Notes: generated from the sequence alone by a model not told the origin. Counted from the stretch's first letter, positions 1 to 7,478 are shown. The stretch is 19,939 bases of DNA from an uncultured Campylobacter sp. (GCF_938017705.1 NZ_CALIIS010000123.1:1-19939); one strand, 5' to 3'. A program made the numbers and translations.

Positions 1-1
1 T

Positions 2-265
2 TATGGCGCGATCGATGCCAGCGGCCGCTTCTACCGCGGTCACGCGCAAAAGGATAGCCGCAGCCTAATGAACGTGAGCTTTAATATCGCGGACGCCGCG
101 CTTGAGCCCATCTTCGTCGCGCAGGCGGAGGCAGAGGGGATGATCGGACTTAAAGGACACCGCGTCCTAGGCGGCATCCGCGCCTCGATCTACAACGCGA
201 TAAACTATGAAGACGTAGAAAAACTGACCTTCTTTATGAGCGAGTTTGCGCGCAAAAACGGTTAG
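2..265 (+). CDS. serC: Phosphoserine aminotransferase, C-terminal part (5' end outside window)
   Basis: The frame is open from base 2 to the TAG at 263-265 and gives the last 87 residues of a protein that begins left of the window. The tail contains GLKGHR followed by GGIRASIYNA and a final EFARKNG, the characteristic C-terminal block of SerC (class V PLP-dependent aminotransferase). The enzyme transfers an amino group from glutamate to 3-phosphohydroxypyruvate, giving phosphoserine in cytosolic serine synthesis, and usually also serves pyridoxal phosphate synthesis. The internal ATG at 68 is not the start, because the homology-like sequence continues upstream of it (YGAIDASGRFYRG). The PLP lysine and N-terminal domain are not visible. 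The family assignment rests on recognising the conserved tail. Confidence 0.9.
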   Translation, partial: YGAIDASGRFYRGHAQKDSRSLMNVSFNIADAALEPIFVAQAEAEGMIGLKGHRVLGGIRASIYNAINYEDVEKLTFFMSEFARKNG

Positions 266-683
266 CGGCGGTTAAATTTAGGGGGTTTGAACGCGGCTCG
301 TGCCTATAGACGAGATTGTCTAGGATCCGTGCTTGCCTTGCCGCTAAGCTGGTATTTGCCATAGTCCTCGCTTTTATAGCCGGTATTTTACGGCAGAAAT
401 AGCTTTGATGCGGCTTGGATTTCGCTGCTAGAATTTTATTGAAGGCAAAATTTTATGATGTTAAATTTTGCATTGGATGAAGTCTGATGGCTTTGATTTT
501 GCAGCGGCGAGCGGACTTGGCGCTGCTGGGATTTATTAGGTAGGATTTAACATTTAAAACGCTATTATCGGTGTTCGAGGAGGGTCGGCGGTTTATTTAT
601 GTAGGCGCAGGCCGCTTAGCGTATCTGGCGCCTAAATTTAAGCTTAACCCTAAAAACAGGCAAAATTAAACGAAAGGATTTAA
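266..683. other. Intergenic region, no gene seen
   Basis: This 418-base stretch between serC and the DUF333 gene has stops in all frames and no convincing gene. It contains a few AAATTT words and a small hairpin at 307-322 (TAGAC, six-base loop, GTCTA) without a T tract. A promoter for the downstream gene must lie here, but I could not pick one with confidence. Confidence 0.5.
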
Positions 684-923
684 ATGAGTTTTAAGAGATT
701 GTTTGCAGTAGCGCTTGCGGTGGGCGCTTTCGCTTCGGTGAGCGCAGAGGCTAGCGCTGCTGGGGATTTTTGTATCAAAAACGGCGGCGAGCTAATCGTC
801 CGCAAAGACGGCAACGGCGTGGATTACACCGTTTGTAAGCTGCCCGACGGCACTATGATCGATGCTGAAGAATTTTATAAAACAGGCGGCGATTTGAGCA
901 AATTTAAGAGCGTAAATCGATAG
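684..923 (+). CDS. Small secreted DUF333 family protein
   Basis: 79 residues. Residues 1-26 form a Sec signal peptide: MSFKR, a hydrophobic AVALAVGAFASV core, then small residues up to ASAAG. The mature part, DFCIKNGGELIVRKDGNG then YTVCKLPDG and a C-terminal EEFYKTGG, matches DUF333: a Cys near the start, a GG turn, a second Cys before a PDG motif, and an aromatic-rich end. The two cysteines (CIKNGG and VCKLPDG) could form a periplasmic disulfide. DUF333 proteins are often labelled 'putative hemolysin', but the function is not established. A good ribosome binding site (AAAGGA) precedes the ATG by about six bases. It stands alone, with a hairpin at its 3' end. Confidence 0.8.
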   Translation: MSFKRLFAVALAVGAFASVSAEASAAGDFCIKNGGELIVRKDGNGVDYTVCKLPDGTMIDAEEFYKTGGDLSKFKSVNR

Positions 924-936
924 AATTTTATCGATT
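915..936 (+). terminator. Hairpin overlapping the DUF333 stop codon, possible terminator
   Basis: AATCGATA (915-922) and TATCGATT (929-936) form a perfect 8-bp stem with a six-base loop, spanning the TAG stop. It is not followed by a T run, so it is at best a weak intrinsic terminator or a 3'-end stabilising hairpin. Confidence 0.3.
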
Positions 937-1369
937 GTGAGATTTGCAGCAGCGAAATTTCATAAAATTCTGCGTCAAAATTCCTCTTTAAAATTTAGAT
1001 GAATTCTAACTAGCAAGCGTTAGCACAAGTAAATTATTTGGGTACCTCATACAAAGTGAGGGCAGCAGAGTGATGGAAGAAATTCAATTATCCAAACATC
1101 AACGATGTGCGGAGATTTTGCTCCAGTAAGGTGCTGAAAACGGCGACTACGCAAAGCAGAAATATTTTAAGCGATTTGACGCAATGTAGACAACCTGCTA
1201 GATTGCTTGATTACGACGCAGGTTTTTTTGGATATGCGATAAGCGTTTGTGCCCATACTTGCTGAACTTAAATTTTAGCCGTTCGTGGACGTCGCTCGCT
1301 TCCTTTTTTTTGAAAGGCTCAAATTTTAGTCGCTCGTGGGCGCTCATTCGCTTCCTTGCCTGCGTAAAT
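924..1369. other. Intergenic region with a possible gene remnant
   Basis: 446 bases between convergent genes. An 18-codon ORF starts at ATG 1074 and ends in a stop. Codon-like sequence in another frame from about 1074 onward (WKKFNYPN-like) is interrupted, so part of this may be a decayed gene. I do not recognise it. The right third holds two imperfect copies of an AAATTTTAG-headed unit (see the repeat at 1270-1357). Confidence 0.35.
1270..1357. repeat. Imperfect direct repeat pair downstream of the 228-aa gene
   Basis: Copy A (1270-1305) and copy B (1321-1357) both begin AAATTTTAG, continue with a CGnTCGTGG(A/G)CG core and end in CGCTTCCTT, about 51 bases apart. They lie just past the 3' end of the minus-strand gene and cause the spurious minus-strand frame at 1198-1404. 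Confidence 0.6.
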
Positions 1370-2056
1370 TTAGCGAGTGAAAACCACGATCTTGCCGCGT
1401 TCAAACGCGATTTGTCGCCCTGCTAGATACAGCTCGAAGTAGGGCTTCAAAAAGTCCTCCTGCGGCCTTTGCGCGTAGTTTGGATACTGCAAGTACGCCG
1501 ATAGCAGATAGTCGCAGTTAATCGAATAGTACGCCTCGCCGAGCACCCATAGCTTTGCATCGAATTTCGGCGAATCTATCATCCACTCCGTGATCGCCTC
1601 ATAGACGGCGTCCGCAAGCTCGTCTTTACTATGCGCAAAATCAAAACTTTCCTGCACGCGAGCGGATTTTATCTGCTCAAGCATCTCTAAAAGCTCGTTC
1701 TTGCCTAGAAATTCGGCGAAAATTTTTAAATTTCGAACGTGCGCTAAAGCTAGGCTCTTAAGCGCTTCGCCACCAAATTTCGGATCCTGCGGTGGGCAAA
1801 AATACCCGGGCGCCATGCCCTGATCGAACGCCTCTCGCGTTTGCTGCGCCGTGACTGCGTAGATCGGCATTATGCGCGCTTGCAGCTCGGTGCCGTTTTG
1901 TAGCGGCGCAAACACCGTCCGCGCGCCCGCGCCGTCAGGCATAAAGCACTGAAAAAGCCCGTAAAGCTTATCCTGCAGATCGATCTCTTTGCAATCTAAG
2001 CTTAAATCTAGCCCCGCAGCCTCGTTAATGCGACTAGCGTACTCGAAATTCGTCAT
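1370..2056 (-). CDS. Conserved-looking protein of unknown function, 228 aa
   Basis: A complete reading frame with an ATG at 2056-2054 preceded by AAAGGGG about six bases upstream, a strong ribosome binding site, so the start is secure. I do not recognise the family. There is no signal peptide or membrane segment. The N-terminal third has MTNFEYASRINEAAG and later FQCFMPDGAGARTVFAP. The middle is helical and charged (KIFAEFLGKNELLEMLEQI), and the C-terminal part is rich in Tyr/Leu (YSINCDYLLSAYLQYPNY) and ends in ERGKIVVFTR. It looks like a soluble cytosolic globular protein. It is single, convergent with the DUF333 gene and separated from the heme operon by more than 700 bases, so context gives no function. 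Confidence 0.7.
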   Translation of the reverse strand: MTNFEYASRINEAAGLDLSLDCKEIDLQDKLYGLFQCFMPDGAGARTVFAPLQNGTELQARIMPIYAVTAQQTREAFDQGMAPGYFCPPQDPKFGGEALKSLALAHVRNLKIFAEFLGKNELLEMLEQIKSARVQESFDFAHSKDELADAVYEAITEWMIDSPKFDAKLWVLGEAYYSINCDYLLSAYLQYPNYAQRPQEDFLKPYFELYLAGRQIAFERGKIVVFTR

Positions 2057-2793
2057 TTTCGCCCCTTTAAATTTTGACCGTCAAAGCGTTTGGGTGGAAT
2101 TTTACCTAAATTTTACGCATTTTCCGAATTAAAATTTATGTGCGATGAGACTTTTATGGAATTTAAAATTTAGCGGTTCGGTTTGAGCTGATCCTGCGGC
2201 AAGGCGGCGGAGAGATTGGCGGCGACGGGCGATAGCCGATGATCGCGACCGCGGCACTCGCAGGCCGGTTGCTCGCAGAAGCGGATTTTTGCGCTCAGGC
2301 CGTCGCAAAATGGCGGGCAGTGTATTGGATGACGGCGGCGCTTATAGCGCCCGTGATGAATGCCGTGTTTTTTATAATCCCTCCTTCGGTAGAAATTTTA
2401 TTAAATTTAGCCCGCCCTTTTATCGCTTGCATTAGTAGTGCCCTTCCATCTACTGGCTGTATCGTCGAAGAGGCGCAAACGCAGCATGCAATGTAATTTT
2501 ACAGATCTTTTTATTTTGGCTAAAATAAGCAAAATTTTAAAGGAAAGATATGCTGATTTCTTACTCGCTGCAAGATAACCGAAAATTCGCTAAAATGAGA
2601 ACTAGAATTTCGCGCAGAATTTATAAAGGGAACAAGTTCATCCGCGCCGTCTGCGCGACAGATTTGCTTGTATGAATGAAATTTATCGTCCAAATTTAGT
2701 AAAAGATAAAATTCCAAATCGCGCGTGAAGTGGTGTGAAATTTTATTTGGTTTTGTTTCACCGCGCAGCGGTTTGCACGACTTGCTTTAAATT
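2057..2793. other. Long intergenic region, possibly decayed coding DNA
   Basis: 737 bases between two minus-strand genes. Open frames exist on both strands (plus 2239-2496, minus 2520-2717) but lack ribosome binding sites and recognisable protein features. On the minus strand a frame ending at about 2295 reads as a protein-like stretch (ISTEGGIIKNTAFITGA), preceded by several dozen open codons with no good start. It may be a gene fragment. AAATTT words are frequent. Confidence 0.35.
2760..2772 (-). terminator. Small hairpin after the heme operon, weak terminator candidate
   Basis: ACCGC and GCGGT with a three-base loop form a stem about 22 bases past the flavodoxin stop codon in the direction of transcription. 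The following bases are not T-rich, so intrinsic termination is doubtful. Confidence 0.2.
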
Positions 2794-3297
2794 TTACTTT
2801 ATCCCCGCAAATGCTGCTTTTGCGCCCGCCAAATCCTTCTCGTCCGGGTGCTTCGCAGCCTCCGCCCAGCGCGCAAGTCGCTCGGGAGTGATAGGGTGGG
2901 GCGAGTTGCCGCCGGCCGCCATTTTGCGCATCGTCTCAAGCAGGTTCGGATCGATCGCGCCCTGGCAGGCAAACTCCCTTATAATCTCGTTGCCGTTTGC
3001 TTTAAGCCCCTCTTCAAAGGTATCCAGGCACTTGCGCGAGTGTTCGCCGTCCGGCTCCGCGCCCAGAGTCATAAAAACGCCAAGCTTCTTGCCGTGAATC
3101 TTGCGTAAAAAGCGCATAAATTTCGCTTCGGCTTCTCCCTTATCGACGTAAAAGCCTAAGACTATGAAGTCGTAGTCATCGACCTCGCCTTCAAAGTCGC
3201 GGAAATTTAGGCTTTCGCAGCCTAGTTGTTCGGCGATCGCGTCGCCCACTTTTTTCGTGTTGCCCGTTTGCGAGGTGTAAAGCACGATTTTTTTCAT
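2794..3297 (-). CDS. Flavodoxin, probable electron donor to the radical SAM heme enzyme
   Basis: 167 residues. It starts MKKIVLYTSQTGNTKKVGD: the TSQTGNT loop at residues 8-14 is the FMN-phosphate binding signature of flavodoxins. DFIVLGFYVDKGEA corresponds to the second flavin-contacting loop, and GVFMTLGAEPDGEH to the third. The length fits the flavodoxin-like family found in heme and bilin operons rather than long-chain classical flavodoxin. The start codon overlaps the upstream radical SAM gene's stop by four bases (ATGA), so the two are translationally coupled. In Fusobacterium nucleatum a flavodoxin (HmuF) reportedly supplies electrons to the anaerobilin synthase HmuW; the same role is inferred here. 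It is the last gene of the operon. Confidence 0.85.
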   Translation of the reverse strand: MKKIVLYTSQTGNTKKVGDAIAEQLGCESLNFRDFEGEVDDYDFIVLGFYVDKGEAEAKFMRFLRKIHGKKLGVFMTLGAEPDGEHSRKCLDTFEEGLKANGNEIIREFACQGAIDPNLLETMRKMAAGGNSPHPITPERLARWAEAAKHPDEKDLAGAKAAFAGIK

Positions 3298-4508
3298 ACA
3301 AAATCCTTTCTAATGATGTTTGCTATCTCTTCGTTAATATTATTGCCCCAAAAAACTCCATCCAAGTTTAAGACTGATTTTCCATCCTTAAGCTCCAAAA
3401 GCCCCCAGCTCTCAAATTCCTTTAGTTTCTGCAGCGCTTCGTCATAAACGCTCGCGCTTAGGCCGTCTTTTAGCGCGTTTAAATTTACGATCGGATACTG
3501 AAAGAGGCTGCAAAGCACGCCGTATGCGCTTTCGCGCTCATTGGTGCGCGAGATCATCTTGTGCCCCGACACGCCGTAAATTCCGAAGCCCGCTATGTGT
3601 CCGCCCGCGCCGTTGCCGATAGGCAGGATATCCGTGCCCTTGTGGCTTAGCTTGATGTAGCCGTAGTTATCGCGACCTTTGCGAGCAAGTTTAGTAAGCT
3701 CCAAAACCTCGAAATTCCCGCTTCCAAGCAGCGCCTCTGCGAAAGTGTGGTGCAGCTTCTTATCGGTCGGCAGATCGTAGTAGGAGGTGTCGATCTTTTT
3801 GGATAGCTCCGAGCCATCGAAAAACATTAGCGAGTAAAAGCTGGCGCTATCTAGACCTAGCTCATCTACGTAGCGCGCGTCCTCTAGTGCTTCCTCCACG
3901 CTTTCGCCCGGGAAGTTGTAGATAATGTCGCAGCAGAGCATGCCGTCAAATTTTTCTCTAAGATCCTTCAGTCGCTTGATCGCGCGAGAGGGCTTATGCA
4001 CGCGGTTTAAAAGCGCGCGCCCCTGTCTGCTGAAGGTCTGCACGCCTATACTAAAGCGGTTCACGCCGAAGCTTTGCAGAGCGAGCGCTTTTTGCGTATC
4101 TAGATTATGTAGCGTGGTCTCTATGCTGATCTCGCAGTCGTCCGCGATCTTAAAATTTTTATGCAGCGCGCCCAGAACCTTTTCGAAGTGAGCTTCGCTA
4201 AATACGCTCGGCGTGCCGCCGCCGAAGTAGATGCTTTTAACGCTTTTGGTATCGAAATAGGGCATCTCGCCGTAGTCTTTGATCTGGCGGATCAAAAATT
4301 TAGCGTATTCATCCAGCTCGTCGCCGAGTTTGGAGCGCATCATCGAACAAAACGAGCAGATGTTGTCGCAAAATGGAACATGCAGATAGATTACGCAATC
4401 GCTGTCTTTCGCGGGCTGCTCCAGCGCGTCGAACAGCTCGTTTTCGCTCGCGGAAACGCTCTCGAAAAGCTTGGAGCGATGGTGGGATTTAATGCGTTCT
4501 TTAAACAT
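3294..4508 (-). CDS. HemN-like radical SAM enzyme, ChuW/HutW-type anaerobic heme degradation
   Basis: 404 residues. The [4Fe-4S]-binding CxxxCxxC motif is C47, C51, C54 (HVPFCDNICSFC), followed by the SAM-binding YFGGGTPS at 94-101, SIETT and GVNRFSIGVQTF: the HemN/HemW/HutW radical SAM architecture. It is encoded immediately after the periplasmic heme-binding protein with no gap and before a flavodoxin with a four-base overlap. Radical SAM proteins in heme-uptake operons (E. coli O157 ChuW, Vibrio HutW, Fusobacterium HmuW) methylate and open the porphyrin ring without oxygen, releasing iron. That function is inferred here from motifs plus context. Alternatives are coproporphyrinogen dehydrogenase HemN, which usually has a further Cys after the motif (here Ser-Met follows C54), or the heme chaperone HemW, which is normally not in a heme-import operon. 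Confidence 0.82.
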   Translation of the reverse strand: MFKERIKSHHRSKLFESVSASENELFDALEQPAKDSDCVIYLHVPFCDNICSFCSMMRSKLGDELDEYAKFLIRQIKDYGEMPYFDTKSVKSIYFGGGTPSVFSEAHFEKVLGALHKNFKIADDCEISIETTLHNLDTQKALALQSFGVNRFSIGVQTFSRQGRALLNRVHKPSRAIKRLKDLREKFDGMLCCDIIYNFPGESVEEALEDARYVDELGLDSASFYSLMFFDGSELSKKIDTSYYDLPTDKKLHHTFAEALLGSGNFEVLELTKLARKGRDNYGYIKLSHKGTDILPIGNGAGGHIAGFGIYGVSGHKMISRTNERESAYGVLCSLFQYPIVNLNALKDGLSASVYDEALQKLKEFESWGLLELKDGKSVLNLDGVFWGNNINEEIANIIRKDFV

Positions 4509-5291
4509 CTATTTCGTTGCCTCCGCGTAAATTTCATCCACCGTCTCGCCGATCTGCGGGCTGCCCCGCAAGATGAGCGTCGGAGCTTTTAAAATTTTGC
4601 CCGATTTTACGGCTTTGGTATTTTTAAGGATCGGATTTGCCTTTAAAAAATCCTCCGTCTCGCCGCCCACGACGACGATTATATCGGGATTTTGCTCGAG
4701 GATGTATTCGGCAGATACCGAAGGCGTGCTGCCTTTTAGGCCGTCTGCGATATTTTTGGCGCCTAGGCGAGCGAAGATATCGCCTACTAGGGTTTTGTCG
4801 TTAAAGGCCATAGTGGCGTTTGAGCCGAAAAATAGCGCTACTTTTTTGCCGCGAAGAGCGGGTTTGTCTGCAAAAATTCCATCCATCCGCGCGCAAATTT
4901 TATCCGCCTCGCTCTCTTTTTTTACGATAGTCGCGATGGTTTTTACGTTTTTGCAGATATCTGCGGTGGAGTTTGCATCCATCGCAAGGCTCTTAAGCCC
5001 TAGCTTTTGCAGATTCTCGCTAACGCCTGCGGAGTGAAAGCTCGTGATGACCAGATCGGGCTTAAGTTCGACGATCTTTTCCATATTCGGCTTGACGTAG
5101 GTGCCTACGCTAGGCAGTTTTGCGGTTTCTGCCTCCGGGCGGATCTTGCTCATCGAGGTAGTTGAGATCGCAGCGATCTGATCCTGTGCTCCCAAAGCGT
5201 AGATGATCTCGACTGCGGCGGGGTCAAGCACTACCAGGCCTTTGGCGAGCGCAAAACCCGCCGAAAGCAAAGCTATAAGAATTTTTTTCAC
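4509..5291 (-). CDS. Periplasmic heme (or iron complex) binding protein of ABC importer
   Basis: 260 residues with a signal peptide, MKKILIALLSAGFALA, cleaved before KGLVVL. There is no lipobox cysteine, so the mature protein should be soluble in the periplasm. The body matches the TroA/BtuF-like binding fold: LDPAAVEIIYALGAQDQIAAI at the N-terminus, VGTYVKPNMEKIVELKPDLVI, a long linking helix, and GAKNIADG in the second lobe. Size and pattern agree with HmuT/ChuD/HutB heme-binding proteins. Its stop directly abuts the radical SAM gene's ATG, and its own ATG overlaps the ATPase stop. Heme as the ligand is inferred from the radical SAM neighbour; a siderophore or corrinoid is the alternative. 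Confidence 0.85.
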   Translation of the reverse strand: MKKILIALLSAGFALAKGLVVLDPAAVEIIYALGAQDQIAAISTTSMSKIRPEAETAKLPSVGTYVKPNMEKIVELKPDLVITSFHSAGVSENLQKLGLKSLAMDANSTADICKNVKTIATIVKKESEADKICARMDGIFADKPALRGKKVALFFGSNATMAFNDKTLVGDIFARLGAKNIADGLKGSTPSVSAEYILEQNPDIIVVVGGETEDFLKANPILKNTKAVKSGKILKAPTLILRGSPQIGETVDEIYAEATK

Positions 5292-6061
5292 ATTTTCTCC
5301 TTTTGCGGTAAGATAAATTTGGTTCCCAAATTTTCGACTATCAGGGCGTCAAAGCCGTAAATTTCTTTTATGATCTGCGGTGTAAAAAGCTCGCTCGCGC
5401 TACCGCGATACCTCACTGCGCCGTCTTTTAGCATCAAAATTTCATCGCAAAATAGCGAGGCTAAATTTAGATCGTGCAGCACGATGACGCTCGTTAAATT
5501 TAGCGTTTTGGTTAAATTTTCGCAGATCCTCATCGCCTCGATTGCGTAGTTTATATCAAGCGCGCCCGTGGGCTCATCGAGCAGTAAAATTTCAGGCTCG
5601 CTTACGAGCGCTCTGGCAAGCAGCACGCGCCCGAACTCGCCGCCGCTTAGCTCAAACGCGCTGCGATTTAAAAATCTCTTCACATCCAAAAGCTCGGCGA
5701 TTCGCTCTACCTTGTCGCGGTCGCTGGCATCGTAGCCGCTAAATGCACTTTTTAGGCGGCAAAATCTGCCCGCAAGTAAAATTTCATTCACGTTTAGCGC
5801 GGCTGCGAGGGCTGTTTTTTGCGGCACGAAGCCGATGAGTGCGGCAAGCTCTTTGAGGCTATATTCGCTTGCTTTTTTGCCGTTTATTTCGATGATCCCG
5901 CTTGCGGGCGTTAAAATTTGCAATATATTTTTTAGCAAAGTGCTCTTGCCGCAGCCGTTAGGACCCAAAATTCCGTAAAATTTCCCCCGCTTTAAATTTA
6001 ACTCTATGCCTCGCAAGATTGCCCGCTTGCCGTAGCTGAAGTTTAGCGCCGAAATTTTCAT
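5288..6061 (-). CDS. ABC transporter ATP-binding protein, heme/iron complex uptake
   Basis: 257 residues. Walker A is GPNGCGKST at residues 33-41, the Q-loop lies in GFVPQKTA, the ABC signature is LSGGEFGR, Walker B is ILLLDEPTGALD, and the switch histidine lies in VIVLHDLNLAS. This order and length match the FecE/HmuV/ChuC group that energises heme, siderophore and cobalamin importers on the cytoplasmic face of the inner membrane. The start overlaps the permease stop by four bases (ATGA) and its end overlaps the binding-protein start in the same way, indicating one transcript and coupled translation. Substrate is assigned by context only. Confidence 0.9.
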   Translation of the reverse strand: MKISALNFSYGKRAILRGIELNLKRGKFYGILGPNGCGKSTLLKNILQILTPASGIIEINGKKASEYSLKELAALIGFVPQKTALAAALNVNEILLAGRFCRLKSAFSGYDASDRDKVERIAELLDVKRFLNRSAFELSGGEFGRVLLARALVSEPEILLLDEPTGALDINYAIEAMRICENLTKTLNLTSVIVLHDLNLASLFCDEILMLKDGAVRYRGSASELFTPQIIKEIYGFDALIVENLGTKFILPQKEKM

Positions 6062-7026
6062 GCATGCTTCCTAAACGCGAGGTATAGAAAAAATGGTGCG
6101 CCGAAAAAGGAGGTCACCACGCCGATCGGAATTTCTACCGGCGAGAGGGCGTTTTTAGCGATTACGTCGCAAAAGACCAAAAAAACTCCGCCGGTAAGCG
6201 CGCTAGCGGGGATCAGCACGGCGTTGCTCGCCGTATGAAGCGCCATTCGAAGCGTGTGCGGAATGATGAGCCCCACGAAGCCTATCATCCCCGTAAATGC
6301 GACCGAAAAGCCGATGATGAGCGAGGAGACGATGAGTAGGCTCTTTTTGGACTTCTCGACGTTGAGCCCCAGCGACTTCGCCTCCTCGTCGCCGTTTAAG
6401 ATGATATTTAGCTCGTGGCGCTTCGCATAAAAATACGCCATGCAAAACAGCAGCGGCGGCAGCAAAAGCGCGATCTTTTGCCAGTTTGCTCCGCCTAGAT
6501 AGCCCATCATCCACGCCGTAATCCTAAAGCTATCCTCTCCGATTAGATAGACCGCGAAGGATGTAAATGCGCCCAAAAACGACGATACGGCGATGCCTAC
6601 GATCAGCAGAGTAGAGATCGAGCGGGTGTGAGCCGCGAGCTTAAAGATCACGAGCGAAAGCCCGCTGGCGGCCAAAAATGCAAAAATTCCGTAAAAAACG
6701 TCGCTAAGCCCCAGCAGGTAAGCTATGACCGCGCCGAAAGTCGCTGCCGAGGCGATGCCGATGATGTAAGGGTCCGCAAGCGGGTTTAAAAATACGCTTT
6801 GCACCACCACTCCCGAGGTTGCCAGCAGCGCGCCTATTAAAATTCCAAGCACGAGGCGCGGCAGGCGCATTTGCGTTAGAATTAGCTCCTTGGTTTCGTC
6901 TATCTCGCCGAAGGTGAAAAATTTCGCGACATCGCCCAGCGAAATGCTCGCCCCACCGCTACTTACGGCCACTAAAGCAAGCAATATAAAAGCTGCGATT
7001 AGAAAGAGATAAAATTTAAAGCTCAT
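6058..7026 (-). CDS. FecCD-family permease of heme/iron ABC importer
   Basis: 322 residues, mostly hydrophobic, with about nine to ten membrane segments. Family hallmarks include RLPRLVLGILIGALLATSG, followed by NPLADPYIIGIASAATFG, the block typical of FecCD/BtuC/HmuU permeases. The cytoplasmic coupling region (NGDEEAKSLGLNV) and GFVGLIIPHTLRM are also present. The length is normal for the family. The ATG at 7026 overlaps the TGA of the preceding small ORF by four bases, and its own ribosome binding site (GGTGGG region) is modest, so translation may depend on the upstream ORF. It is the transmembrane part of the importer, encoded first among the transporter genes. Confidence 0.9.
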   Translation of the reverse strand: MSFKFYLFLIAAFILLALVAVSSGGASISLGDVAKFFTFGEIDETKELILTQMRLPRLVLGILIGALLATSGVVVQSVFLNPLADPYIIGIASAATFGAVIAYLLGLSDVFYGIFAFLAASGLSLVIFKLAAHTRSISTLLIVGIAVSSFLGAFTSFAVYLIGEDSFRITAWMMGYLGGANWQKIALLLPPLLFCMAYFYAKRHELNIILNGDEEAKSLGLNVEKSKKSLLIVSSLIIGFSVAFTGMIGFVGLIIPHTLRMALHTASNAVLIPASALTGGVFLVFCDVIAKNALSPVEIPIGVVTSFFGAPFFLYLAFRKHA

Positions 7027-7208
7027 AGCCCACCAGGCGAACTATACGCGCAGATTTCGTCGCGGCGGATTTTAAAATTTAAGCGGCGTCGGGAATTTAT
7101 GCATATGGGATTTATGAAATTCTCGCGGCTGGCGCAATTATTTTTGAAGCTTGCATAGCTTTTGATATCAGCGCGCAAAAGTGCGTAGCAGCACACCTGA
7201 TCCAGCAT
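7023..7208 (-). CDS. Small ORF (61 aa) leading the heme operon, leader peptide or small protein
   Basis: This short frame begins with ATG at 7208-7206, and a near-perfect ribosome binding site AGGAGG lies at 7220-7215, six bases before it: the best such site in the operon. It ends in a TGA that overlaps the permease ATG by four bases, the same coupling as between the other operon genes. The product (MLDQVCCYALLRADIKSY...) has five cysteines, including a CC pair, many basic residues and no membrane segment or signal peptide. I do not recognise it, and it does not resemble HemP/HmuP. It may be a translated leader that delivers ribosomes to the permease start, or a real small protein. Protein-level evidence is lacking. 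Confidence 0.45.
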   Translation of the reverse strand: MLDQVCCYALLRADIKSYASFKNNCASRENFINPICINSRRRLNFKIRRDEICAYSSPGGL

Positions 7209-7239
7209 AAATTTCCTCCTAAAAGTATTCGCGATCTTT

Positions 7240-7291
7240 GTTAAGAAATTAAAATCGTTATCATGGGATTTTATCGCTTGATTTCTTAAAC
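7240..7291 (-). repeat. Nested inverted repeats in the heme operon leader
   Basis: Outer arms TTAAGAAAT (7241-7249) and ATTTCTTAA (7281-7289) pair perfectly over 9 bp; inside them TAAAATC (7250-7256) and GATTTTA (7267-7273) pair over 7 bp around a ten-base loop. The Fur-like site sits within. It can be read as a double operator at DNA level or as an RNA hairpin about 20 bases upstream of the AGGAGG ribosome binding site. Confidence 0.5.
7249..7263 (-). promoter_or_regulatory. Fur-box-like operator upstream of the heme operon
   Basis: On the operon strand the 15-mer reads TGATAACGATTTTAA, against the inverted 7-1-7 Fur consensus TGATAATnATTATCA (a few mismatches, mainly in the right half). 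A -10-like TAAAAT (operon strand, 7273-7268) lies just upstream, so a bound repressor would cover the start of transcription. Iron/Fur control is typical of heme-uptake operons. The match is by eye only. Confidence 0.45.
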
Positions 7292-7472
7292 CGCGATAAA
7301 TTCCGTAACGGCTAAGAGCTGCGGAGTTAAATTTGGACGATTAAATATTAAAATTTCGCGCGCCGTCAAGCCGCCTATTTAAATTTGAAATTCAAAATTT
7401 AGGTGTTAAATTTAAACGCCGAAAGAGCTCTTTTTAATTTCGCGATTCAGCTTTAAATTATAAAAACGCCGA

Positions 7473-7478
7473 TAAAAT
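7473..7478 (+). promoter_or_regulatory. -10-like element facing cstA
   Basis: TAAAAT preceded by GA, about 100 bases upstream of the cstA start. Campylobacter sigma70 promoters have a conserved -10 and little -35 conservation, so this is a plausible but unproven promoter. Confidence 0.25.

Noticed and set aside
1198..1404. Minus-strand frame of 68 codons
   Set aside because: It overlaps the end of the 228-aa gene, has no ribosome binding site, and its product simply reads through the AAATTTTAG direct repeat (HERLKF twice).
2239..2717. Plus frame 2239-2496 and minus frame 2520-2717
   Set aside because: Neither has a ribosome binding site (the second would start at TTG), and neither product resembles a protein family or has convincing composition.
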